NCBI GenBank assembly: GCA_039566865.1
Contig: CM076958.1
Location: 10,764,501-10,828,500 of the forward strand
Reading direction: 5' to 3'
Origin: Aurelia coerulea
Taxonomy: Eukaryota; Cnidaria; Scyphozoa; Semaeostomeae; Ulmaridae
DNA length: 64,000 nt
The position numbers were made by a program, and so were the translations under genes. The notes under the pieces were generated by a model. That model did not search any database, was not told the DNA's origin, and saw nothing but the letters and a program-made list of their open reading frames with translations. This document shows positions 24,322 through 34,590 of this stretch, in pieces (within the stretch, counting starts at the first letter, position 1; each line of letters begins with the position of its first letter).

Positions 24322-24481
24322 CAGGGCCGTAGGAAGAAGCTTCAGATTGGGGGGGGGCAATTGTTCTTAAAACAATAGAGAACAATACATCTAATTAAGT
24401 CATGTGACGTAGCACCATTGTTTTAAAAAATTATTGGGGGGCTTGAGCCCCCCCCTGCCCCCCCCACTTCCTACGGGCCTG
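24322..24481 (+). mobile_element. hAT MITE family H, copy 2 (160 bp)
   Basis: Near-identical to 5116-5272, with the same CAGGGCCGTAGG and CTACGGGCCTG ends. The perfect 8-bp TSD ACAAATAA lies at 24314-24321 and 24482-24489. Confidence 0.9.
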
Positions 24482-24489
24482 ACAAATAA

Positions 24490-26012
24490 AGAGTTTGGAC
24501 CATTAGATAATGCACACTGCACGATTCCTTAGCCGTTGTGATAACCTCGTTGACGTTACGAGGTCATCACTAGTTAAACACAGCAAATGACAAATATTCC
24601 TGCCCTGGCAACATATCACATCTTGCTGATACTATGATAAAGGGCGGGGAAGGGGGGGGGGGGTTAACAGGGAAATGTAACAACATAAAGCTCGTCAAGT
24701 CTTCACTAAGAAAAGAACAACAGTTTATAGTTCTTCACTGCACTTTAGGCCCAGGCCTAATAGTTGGTTGTTGCTGTGAGTTGCTGAGGGTGACATCTCA
24801 TCTTATTGTCTGATTGGTTCTATCCTGGGTACCAAACTCTCTAAAACTTCATTTACTTTGATTTACCTACTTTATGTTTGAAGTGGGAAACTTAGAACGG
24901 CGTTCCAAGTTAAGAAGTAAAAGTTTCATATAAAGTAGGCTGTGATCATTTAGGCTGGCTGAATATTCTGACTGCCCAGCCGCGCCGAAGCAAGATGGTT
25001 AAAGATTCTTTTCCAATGACTGAAGTCATTTCTCATAGGATTTCTCACAAGGAATTTTTTGTGGGGCAGCCACCCCCCCCCCCCCAAGTTATCTTCCCGT
25101 ACGCTCATGACCATACTTACACCATTTCGTGAGCAGCGTAAGTTATTCGAATAAAATGACGTGTTATGACTTGATTTAAGCACATGATAAAATTATCTCT
25201 AATGGTCTTTTCTGGATTATTCCAGGTCAGCCTTGAATAGTTGAATATACGTAGGCTCATTTATTTTCACTCCCTTTCCGCCCTCGTTGTTTCATTTTAA
25301 AAGAAACTATCGAGCAAAGAAGCAAAGACGTCAGTCACTTGACGAAATCCGGCAAAATAAGATAGAAAGGCCATTCTCGAAGCAATTTAGGAATTCTCGG
25401 AGGTTTCATCATAAATGACTCAGCAGTAGTCTACTGCTAGAAGAAAATGTTTTGAAAAACGACTTCACTGAAGTGATCAGTTTTGAAAGGGACATTGCTG
25501 AATGCTGTTTCCTTCTTGGCCATAAATATAGTCAGATTCATAACTACGTCATCGTGTGTCATAAAGAGGCACCGAAAGAATATCGAGGCTGAATAATTGC
25601 GGATGAGCAACCTGATACTCAAAAGATACATGCAACACCTGATGCCCATCTGATGACCCAAAAATTTCTGTTCTGTGTGATTTTCAAAATGTGCATTCAG
25701 TGCTTGAAAGATAGTTAGTCCGTCTCTGTAATTTGTGCAACCATGTTACGGACTGGGCCTGAGACAGAATGGAAATTTGCAGTAACTTCTCTCGCAATTT
25801 TAGAAACATGCTTCGTAGTTGAGTAGCTCCTACCTAAAAACATCATTATGCCAGTATATGCAACGTTTGGCCACTGTTTCGTTTTTGAAACAAACAATCG
25901 TACACAAGGGAAAGTGCCAAATCATTTGCATAATTAAAATTTTGGCGATTTTTCAAGCAGCGATACATCATTTTTGGTCACCCAGTGTTTCATACAAAAT
26001 TTTGAATGTATA
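24490..26012. other. Intergenic, no gene recognised
   Basis: Homopolymer G and C runs near 24650 and 25070; otherwise AT-rich sequence with short open frames of no recognisable family. Confidence 0.4.
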
Positions 26013-26415
26013 CACGTTTTTTCTTTTATAAGAAACTGGTTTATAAGAAACTAGTACTAGGATGGCGAAAAAATTAAGAAACTCTACTACTATGCTTGAG
26101 AATTGCTAAGAAACTTTTAAAGCCAAATACGAGGAAATCATGGGATAATTGTGGTTGAGCCTTTATATTTTAGTATTATTGATGATAGATTTATGTTTTG
26201 AATCAAATAGAACTCTCCTTCTCGCTAAAAATTGTGCTGTCTGTCAAGAAACGAAGACATGGCAGTGGGTAGAAACTACATGCATCCTAAATGCATTTTG
26301 AAATAAGAAACACATTAAGAAACTTTTAGTACTAAAAAGATGAAATTTTCACGTGAAATTAAGAAACTTTTAGTACTAGGGGCTTATCCAAGTTTCTTAT
26401 AAAAGAAAAAACGTG
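26013..26415. mobile_element. MITE family A, copy 2 (403 bp)
   Basis: The left end CACGTTTTTTCTTTTATAAG and the inverted right end TTATAAAAGAAAAAACGTG are flanked by TA (26011-26012, 26416-26417). Internal TAAGAAACT motifs occur in both orientations. Non-coding. Confidence 0.8.
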
Positions 26416-26417
26416 TA

Positions 26418-28214
26418 TGACACGATGACACGTCAATTCGCATTGATAAATAATAAATGATAAAAACAGTATAGGAATCACCATATGGAATCACAGTTAG
26501 GCGTGGATTGGTTCATTTGATCATTTGACAAATTATTGTTTTCTGACCACAGAAACGTATGAGTGCCTCCCTAACCACGAAGTGCTCTCGACTCCCTGGA
26601 CACAAACGTGACGCGGCACTGTGAAAAAAGACAATCGTCTTTACCTCTGATTTTGATGAAATAAATTTTAGAATTAATGGGTATATTCTCGGCAAAGTTT
26701 GAGTTGTTGCGAATTTAGCAATTGGGTATCAAAATCGATATTTTGTTTGGAGAGGTAGTACCGGTTGATGGCAATTATGCACGGTAAAATAGTGGTAAAA
26801 TATTTTGTTACGCTACTTATCTTGGAAATTTCATTATGCTTGGCTGTGGCAACAACGAATTCGATTTTCAGACGTAAAACTATTTTTGTTCTTCAAATGA
26901 AAAGAGGGAATGAAATAGTAATTTAAAAGCATTTTATAAAACACTGATAAGATTTTACGGTATGCTTCAGAGTCAGGTAGCACTTAGAAACACAAATGCT
27001 CACTAATTTCCAAGCCATTCTGGAATACAAGGTATGTTTAGAATTTTACTCGGTCCCAGACTAAAAAGCACGGACACAAATTATTAAATTTTGGTGATTC
27101 TTTGAACACTTTCCTCTTTTTATGGACGACGAAAATTTGCTGACCACAAAAGACCTTCAGCACACTAATTTCCTTTAACAAGGAACATCTCATAAGAAAC
27201 TATAGTAGCCCCTTCCTCTTCCAGCAAAACGTGAAACTCTAATAACGATCTAATAAAGATCAGAGATCAATTCTAAGTTCAGAAACTTTTTCGTCGTTAG
27301 TTATGAGTCATGAGTTGTTTCAAACAGAAGCTGCATCACCAACTCAAACAATAATAAAAATCATTTTGTTAATTGATTAATTGAATTGAATAATTGTGGT
27401 TCTTGCTTGTGCATCTTTGTTCAACAGCGGTCTTCAAATGAATTTTGATGAAATGTGAAATTCAGCATTATAAAGAGAAAGGTCTCTACAAGAAACTTTT
27501 ACCATAAGAATTGGGCTTTAAAATAAGAAACGCTACTGCAAAGATAAAAGCCAAGTTTCTTATATGAAAAACTACTGTGTTTCTGTTGATTGAACAATTT
27601 CTGAAAATGTCTCAACAAGTAAATTGAACTAAAATATAGCACAGCTTTGCAACTTTAACTTCAAATATTCCAAATAACTGGCAACAAATTGCACTAAAAT
27701 GTAATAACGCCACTTCAACTTTTACCTTTCTTCTCTGAGACTTTAATAACATTTTTCAAGACTGAATAGACCTTTAGATATTCTTAATAGCTTTGCAATA
27801 GATGCTCTCACGTAAATTACACGTACCTGTCGAATTTGTTTTCTTGCCCTGGTTATCCTGATAAAAATGCTGCTCTACCTTCGAGGGTAAGATGATATGA
27901 TTATGTATTTCTTTTTCCTATTCCAGCGCGATTGTTCACAGCGTAAAAATTGCCTGGGTATTGCTCTTTTCCTCAAGGCATTAGTTGCATTGAGCAATAT
28001 GCAAATTACCGATACAACCTTTTGGAATGGACAGCTTTGCAATTGTACAGAACTGTCTGGATGGAGCGATATTCTGGAAATTTTGCAGGAATCTGAAGAA
28101 ATGTTGACTATGTGTAACAGCAATAGGAACTCTGACGCCACTCAATCGAACTTTTCGAATAAAAATGTATATTGTTCGATGCAGGCTCTTTTGATGAATA
28201 TCTAAAAAGGTCTA
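26418..28214. other. Intergenic, with a degenerate family A copy
   Basis: A probable further family A copy spans about 27190-27585 (CTCATAAGAAACT at the left, AAGTTTCTTATATGA at the right), but its TA-flanked ends could not be fixed. A plus-strand open stretch, 27927-28205, follows a plausible acceptor (CTATTCCAG) but matches nothing recognised. Confidence 0.4.
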
Positions 28215-28218
28215 TTAA

Positions 28219-28354
28219 AGAACGCCGGTCAACCAGCATCCTTAGCGCGCGTCGCATATTGCCTTTCGACTGCGGCAGCCATTTTCATATGACATCGTAC
28301 ATAGCAGTGCTCAGCAAAGCGCGACCGCAAAGGATGCTGGTTGACCGGCGTTCT
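28219..28354. mobile_element. 136-bp TTAA-flanked MITE
   Basis: TIR AGAACGCCGGTCAACCAGCA, continuing TCCTT, is inverted at the right end. Both ends are flanked by TTAA (28215-28218, 28355-28358). Without gaps, about 22 of the first 29 TIR bases match the 3.75-kb element at 48911-52660, so this is likely a short non-autonomous relative. TTAA targets are typical of piggyBac and Kolobok; which superfamily applies is not known. Confidence 0.8.
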
Positions 28355-28712
28355 TTAAGGCATAAAAAGTGGAAAACGTTTTAGTGAATCAGGTCGGTTT
28401 AAAATAGAACTGATCAACCTCGTTTCCGAGCAAAAATGGCAGATGTGCTTGACAAGATTCAAAATGGCTCTGTAGCAAAATTGAGCAGAATGAGAGCTAA
28501 AAAATATATCATCAGGCAAGTTTCTCAGACGCATTTCGTTCTTCTTTTATGCAAAAAATATTACTAAACTACACGACAAGCTCTTCTTACTTCAACTTAA
28601 AATGAATCCCAATACCCTTTTCATACACTCTCAGCATAGTTCTGAGATCAAAACGTAGTAGCTTCAGATATATACAATATTTAATCGCCCAGGAACTCAC
28701 ATGATCAATGTC

Positions 28713-29023
28713 CTACGCAGTTTCAGGTTCAGATCCATCTTGCTTCTCATTGTCTGATGGTTCTCCCGCACCGGCTAATTCTTCTTTATCGGACACATCA
28801 GCTTTTTCATTGCTCTTCTCTTGTTCCTCGGTATTCGTTTCTTCCGTTGACTCTTTTTGCTCGACCTCCTCTGAGCTATCGTGTTTCTCTTCGTCGCTAT
28901 TTTCGTGACCATCTTCGGCACCTTGCGGCTCGGGAGAGCTCTTCTTCTCTTCGTCTTTCTTGTCTTGATCTTTAGAGTTTCTATGATCGTCTGCCTCTTC
29001 GTCCTCAGAGTTGGCCTTTTCAC
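28713..29023 (-). CDS. ODAD4: ODAD4 terminal exon (acidic C-terminal tail)
   Basis: Last coding exon, 311 nt, entered in phase 1 after a GATCAG acceptor and ending in TAG at 28715-28713. With the G carried from exon 38864-38730 it encodes about 103 residues, almost all Glu, Lys, Asp, Ser and Asn (GEKANSEDEEADD...), ending ...GSEPETA. Vertebrate ODAD4/TTC25 also ends in a long low-complexity charged tail after its TPR array. The exact phase match, strand and order support membership in the gene. The tail is not conserved in sequence, so the link rests on splice geometry and composition. The antisense Ser-rich frames over this exon are shadows. Confidence 0.8.
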
Positions 29024-29677
29024 CTGATCACAAAAGAAGACATCAGTTGCAAAAGATATCCTTATAGTCGCAAAAGAGCCTTGTGTACAGGAAGCATATG
29101 CGGATACGAAAAATGCAAGGAGTTGTCTGATTGGCTAAATTCGTATGAGCATACAGTTTGGATTTTCGCCTTTCTTTTAGATCTGACGGATTGCTGTGAC
29201 CAAAATATTCACTTTTCAGGTAAAGTTTTCAGCCGCTACTGATTGCTTGGTTATTCAATGAGATTTGCCAAATATTAATTCAAAAAATTATGAAAGAACA
29301 ATAAAAATGCACAAGAAACCATGCAAACAGACATGGGTTGAGTTTGAATTTTGGTCATTTGCCTGTCTCTCCTAATGAACCTTAAAAAGCTTTGTGGTAT
29401 AAACATTGCCCCGGGATATATTTCCATATAAACCATAGCATAGGCTTGGAGGCTTTGAACCTACAAAGCAAAATTACACATTAAAGGACCTGATTATATG
29501 AGAAAAAACGTCCCGTGTAGTAGCCGGGATGGGATGCTTGCCGAGAACTTAATCTCGCGGTCAAACCCTTCTGAAAAAAACAAGTTGCGATTAAATAAGA
29601 AACGTCCCGTCCCAGCTAGACGGGATACTTTCCACAAGTGGGATCTCGCCTTTCACCAAACGCGATCCGGTTCAGTC

Positions 29678-29946
29678 ATGGAGCATTGCGGACACCTTTA
29701 TTTTGTAGGAAATTTTTATTCGATACTACTACCTTAAGTTCTCTGCGGAGGAGCATTGCTCGCGAAGCGAGCTACCTCTCCGAAGGAGCGAGCGAGCGAG
29801 AAGATTTAAATCTTCTCGCTCGCTACGCTCGCCCGCTCCTTCGGAGAGGTAGCTCGCTTTGCGAGCAATGCTCCTCCGCGGAGAACTTAAGGTAGTAGTA
29901 TCGAATAAAAATTTCCTACAAAATAAAGGTGTCCGCAATGCTCCAT
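29678..29946. mobile_element. 269-bp near-perfect hairpin (palindromic MITE)
   Basis: Arms of about 130 and 139 bp from CATGGAGCATTGCGG to CCGCAATGCTCCATG meet at the palindrome GATTTAAATC (centre near 29807). They differ mainly by a ~9-bp insertion in the right arm near 29830. GTTCAGT lies directly outside both ends (29671-29677, 29947-29953), a 7-8-bp TSD depending on how the end G is counted. The paired open frames on both strands are artefacts of the palindrome. Confidence 0.85.
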
Positions 29947-29959
29947 GGTTCAGTTAGGA

Positions 29960-30322
29960 CGTTTTTCCCTGTATAATCAAATCATCCCAGAGAGACGGGA
30001 TAAAAAAGCTGGGGTACTTTTGGTCGTCATACGCATGCATAGACAAAAAAGAAATAGAATTTGCCTTCAAAACGGCTTGCGCTAAAGTAGATATAGCCAA
30101 CACGGCTTGCACTTCCAGTAGATGGTACGTTTTCTCTTATATAATCGAATCATCCCGGAGAGACGGGATAACAAAGCTGAGATACTTTTGGTTGTCGTGC
30201 GCATGCATACGCAAAAAAGATATAGAATTTGCTTTCAAAACGGCTTGCGCTGAAGTCGATATAGCTAACACGGCTTGCACTTCCAGTAGATGGTACGTTT
30301 TCTCTTATATAATCAGATCTCT
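29960..30322 (+). repeat. Tandem duplication of ~177 bp, two units
   Basis: The segment from TATAATCAAATCATCCC through GGTACGTTTTCTCTTA is repeated as a second unit with about 10-15 differences. Both contain GAGAGACGGGATAA and AACACGGCTTGCACTTCCAG. Confidence 0.85.
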
Positions 30323-30646
30323 ATTGTGACAGTGCAAAAGGAGGCCCAGGAAAGAGAATAAAAGTTGCTGTTTGGCACTTTAAACTTCTAAAAAGCTTTA
30401 ACTTTTGAACTTTAATCCTAATGCAGCTGATTAGTATTGCGAATAGATCTAATAATTTCTGATATTTTTCATCACATTTTCGAAAATACAGGTTCTTATT
30501 TTCTGATATTTTCCAGGAAAGTTTCAAACCAATATTGACTGATTGATTGATTAAGTTCACTTTTGATGAATTTCTTGAAAATAAATTTAGCACTTTTTGA
30601 ATGTCTCCCCGAATGATGAACTAAGATTTTATGCCTATCATTCTTA

Positions 30647-31164
30647 GCATAGGTTCCAAATCTTTTTCTTGGCGTAAAAAGGTGGGTGTAAAATTCAATG
30701 ACCTATTTCTTCTGTTTGAATGACTTGAAAGAAACTTTAGATACTGATCTGTAATTCTACCGTTGGACTTTTCGAAATTTTGAATATTTTTTGAAATTAC
30801 AGCGTATCTTACATTTCAAGTCATTTGAGGATGTGACGTCATCAAATTTCTAAATCATAAACCAGATGAGTGACGGACTTTTGTTTGATACCATATTGTA
30901 GGGATTCATAAACTAGTTCTGCGAAATTATTTCGTGTTACGTCAAATGGTTTAGAAATTATGATTGTTTTAAGTTTTTTTGAAAATTTTTCTTGAATTCT
31001 TGAAGAAGAAGAAAATCACTCTAATTCTGAAAATATTGAAGATTTCCGAAAAGTCCAACGGTAGAATTATAGAGAAATAGCTAAAGTTTCTTTGAAGTCA
31101 TTCAGTTCAAAGAAATAGGTCACTCAATTTTACACCAGCCTTTATAAAGATTTGGAACCTATGC
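30647..31164. mobile_element. 518-bp MULE-like foldback element
   Basis: Long inverted arms (~150-180 bp each) begin GCATAGGTTCCAAATC and end with its complement. They share blocks such as TTCTACCGTTGGACTTTTCG. TATCATTCTTA is duplicated outside (30636-30646, 31165-31175). Since AG/CT at the ends may belong to the TIR, the TSD is 9-11 bp, as expected of Mutator-like elements. A partial relative lies near 31710-31745. Non-coding. Confidence 0.8.
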
Positions 31165-31175
31165 TATCATTCTTA

Positions 31176-33169
31176 CAAAAATAACGGATTCACCGGAAAT
31201 GAGAACTTTCCCTTTGCCTGCATGAACTTATAGTGCTTTTTGAAAAAGGGATAAAACTTTTCTGCTACGCTCTCGGAAAAAGTTTGGCAAAGGCTCCAAA
31301 TCTTCCTCTCTCTTCGAACTAGAGTTTGAAACGACCTCGTAATGTGATGTAATTCTGCAGCAAATTTGTTGATGGTCTGATTATTTTCAAAGGTCATATG
31401 TCATGAACCTGATTGGTTCCTGCATTACAATTCTCTCTATTGTTTATTACAAAGCACAAGATCGAGGCTGAATTTTTATTGCAATAAAAATTCATGAAGC
31501 AGAAATAAAAAGTCATGGAACAATGGAATCCCACTCCAAACTTCTTTGTTGTATTAACCAATTGCTAACGTGACATATGTCCTTTAAAGTGGCGGCGTTT
31601 ATTGTACTTAAGATTGTGATTAGAAGTGGTGTAAGACTGAAGTGGTGCAGGGCATAAAAAAAGTTCACCATAGACTTAGAGCAAAGCACCTAAGATCTAT
31701 TCAAGCCATTCAGTTCAAAGAAAGAGACAACAGAATTTTACACTTTTTTTAACGTATGCTTCTTTAATTAGAAAGAATGGTTCATTATTCTAAGAACACC
31801 GGAAAGAAATTGTTCATTCACTCTGCAGACTGATTGTTAAGAATGTTATACGAAGTTTGAAATATGATTGATAACTTCAGAAAGACAATAAGCTTTCATG
31901 AACAAGAAATACGATATACATAGATCCTTAAATGAATCAATCTGTCTGCACGATGACAACAGACTATTAATCAAATGATGAGTCATGTAGAATTGAATTT
32001 TTCGATTTCGGGCAAACGAACTGTGCCGTACAACTTCAGGTGAGGCACCCTGGGTACTATAGAGCCAAAAACTTATCAAATGGATCATCCTTTTGCTTCT
32101 GGTACCCAGAGTTAACTTGAGGAGGAAGCGACAAAAACCCGCATATAAGAACCACCCCATTTTAGGTTTAGCCTGGCGAAGATTTTTAATTGTTGAGTAT
32201 AAAAGTTAAGATGAATGGGTACATGAAGGCAAAATATTGCACAAAAACCATATAAATTACATGCGTGCATATACTTTGAAACGTCTTTCTTTCCAACTTT
32301 TTGATGCAGTATTTACAAAGTTAAGAAAATTGTCCTTCAACAGGTTAGCATTACGGCTCTTAAAAGTTGTGGTTTTAACAAGCAGGTTTCATCGCATATA
32401 CCAATTTAGAATTCTTCAAGGGTACAGAACACGAAGGAGAAAGTTGTGCCGGTCCAATTGGTTTGCCCTTGAAATGGGTGGCGCCCGTTAAAATCCACTT
32501 GAGAGTTTTGAATTTATAATTTCAGCAAATCATCACAAATTCGCAACTTTCAAGAAGTTTCTCTAGGGGAAGCGGTCCAATTGAAGAAAAAACATGGCAA
32601 TAACTTTGATTTGAGGAAAACACTTACAGAACAAGGAGATTCTATTTTTGATTCTTCAATACTTTTGCATTGCTCTAGAAGGCTGCAGTCATATCTGAAC
32701 ATCTAAGTTTGTCTTTCAGACGTCATTGAGTGCAATTTTGGTAGCAACATAGCTAACTTACTTTCCACAGCCGTCTTTCAAACGGAATAACTTTTTCGGT
32801 CCACCTTGTATATTATTTACAAGGCCCGATCAATGAACAAAACAAAACCTAGATAGATGATTGAAGGATATTTTGTTTTCGGTTGTTTTTGAACATGTAG
32901 AAACGTGAGCGGAAATTTTGACTTCCAAGCAATGATAGGACCCTGGCCATCTTTTGGGGAGAAAAAACCAGTGTCTCGTACATGTTCAGGTGTACGAGTT
33001 GCTCATCTAAATCCCTCGAGATACCCATTTAGCCATTTTCAAACTGAAAATGGAACGAAATTTGATCTTAATTATTAGTCCCTTCAAGAACTTATAAAAA
33101 CACCTTCAAAGTAACAAATGTTTTAGTTGCTAGCACGATACTTTCTCGATGTAATTTAGTTTTTCGAAT
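31176..33169. other. ODAD4 intronic sequence with repeat fragments
   Basis: Contains a partial relative of the MULE-like arm near 31710-31745 and a solo end AAAACCCGCATATAAGAACC near 32138. No exon was recognised. Confidence 0.4.
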
Positions 33170-34590
33170 TCAACCCAATGTGCCCAACAAACGATGGCAT
33201 TGAGGATACGGAGCACTATTTGTTGCTCTGCCCTTCTTTTGATGTTCAACGACGAAATCTTCTCGCTGGAATTGCTGTATTACTACGACAATATGTGCAA
33301 ATCACCGATCTTCCAAATGATGCTCTGATGCAACTTTTAATATATGGTGATCAAGACCTTTCTAATGACTTGAACAGAAGTATACTCGAATTGACGTTAC
33401 GTTTCATTCACGAAACTGGTCGGTTTGACTAAGACCCCGTTTACACGAGTACGGTTCCACAAAAGTTCGGTTCGAAAAAGATTCACTTTGGCTTTCCGTT
33501 TACACGAGACCTGCCTAACCGTACTCAAAAAGTTCACCTAGCCGTACTTTTTTGAGTTCACCTAGGAAAGTGAACTTTTTTGGAACCGAACTCATTTGGC
33601 CCCGTGTAAACACCTGAAAGTGGATTTTTCTGCGTACGGTACCACAACGAGGCTATTCCTTCTAAAAAAGAGGCAGAAAGAACATTGAAGCCAAGAATTT
33701 TTGTTTATGCTGTGGTGGTGTTTGAAAATGGAGAACTCTGATTTCGCTCTCACTTTAATTTCAATGCTGAGTTCGCTGGTTGCAACGGTGAACTTCGGTT
33801 ATCTTCTTTCAACGTATCTAACGAAAGTTCATCGAGCCAGAATAATAATAATAACTACCAAATCTCCATTTCGGAGCAGTTACAACAAAACTAAACTAAA
33901 CAATGAGTGAAAAGCTAAATAACAGAACCTAACACAAACTCAAACTATTTACAAAGAACTAAAAACACATGAATAAATTTGGCGCGTTTTCCTTTGTCTT
34001 CGCTGGCTAGCACCTACGCGTTACCTCGCAGCCACAGCGTTATCACGCATGCACTTCGACAGTCTGCATCAAACTGGGTCTCGTGTAAACGGAACACCTA
34101 AGTGAACTAATTTGGAACCGGTCTCGTGTGAACGCGAAAGGTGTACTCAATCTGAACTTTTGTGGAACCGTACTTTTGTAGAACCGTACTCGTGTAAACG
34201 GGGCCTATCCTTTGTAACTTCAGTACCAAGCAACCACCAAATCCCTTAACTTAATGATCCGTTTCTTTGTAAGTTCTGTTTCACATTAGATGCCGGGCAT
34301 AGTTTGTGACCTCAAACCAATGAAGAGTTGCGCTCGTGACATTTTAAATTTCATCACAAACCTGACCCGACATCTAATGTTAGGCAGAATCTAATATAGT
34401 ATCCATTAGGTTTTAATCGTTCGTAATCGTAGTGTACCTAATTGTATATAGTTTAACGTTGCGTGTCTTTTCTATTGGCCATGGGGTAGTCATTGTCCTT
34501 CGCTCCCCTTGGCATCGTCCCTGTAGTGTTGTACAGTATTAGGAAGGTATAGTAGAATGTAAGATTTATTGTAATATTTAATATGTATAA
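33170..34590 (+). pseudogene. 5'-truncated LINE copy with 3' UTR, split by a DNA element
   Basis: From 33178 the plus strand encodes the LINE ORF2 C-terminus: MCPTNDGIEDTEHYLLLCPS (zinc-binding motif), then LLIYGDQDL and the ending FIHETGRFD with stop TAA at 33430-33432. The 3' UTR, including GGGGTAGTCATTGTCCTTCG and GGCATCGTCCCTGTAGTG, lies at 34437-34590 and ends A-rich. Between them sits the 33433-34205 element and a ~100-bp hairpin (34283-34382). The frame itself is intact, so this copy is younger than 58270-59230. Confidence 0.8.
33433..34205. mobile_element. 773-bp element with CCCCGTTTACACGAG ends
   Basis: Left end GACCCCGTTTACACGAGTAC and right end (reverse complement GGCCCCGTTTACACGAGTAC) are inverted and continue into GGTTC. 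The interior repeats AAAGTTCACCTA/GAACTTTTTTGG motifs in both orientations. It starts one base after the LINE stop codon. The TSD could not be fixed, so no superfamily is assigned. A related end family appears around 57885-59340. Confidence 0.7.

Larger units (their letters stand above)
29491..30322. mobile_element. Composite repeat with TGATTATATGAG ends
   Basis: The left end CTGATTATATGAGAAAAAAC and right end (reverse complement CTGATTATATAAGAGAAAAC) are inverted copies, and an intermediate end (GTTTTTCCCTGTATAATCA) lies near 29957-29980. It contains the 269-bp hairpin and a tandem duplication. No clear TSD was found at the outer ends. Confidence 0.45.

Noticed and set aside
28708..28975. 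Ser-rich plus-strand frames
   Set aside because: Antisense shadows of the Glu/Lys-rich terminal ODAD4 exon.
29638..29938. Two similar ~70-85-codon proteins on opposite strands
   Set aside because: Both come from the palindromic hairpin; each is the mirror of the other.
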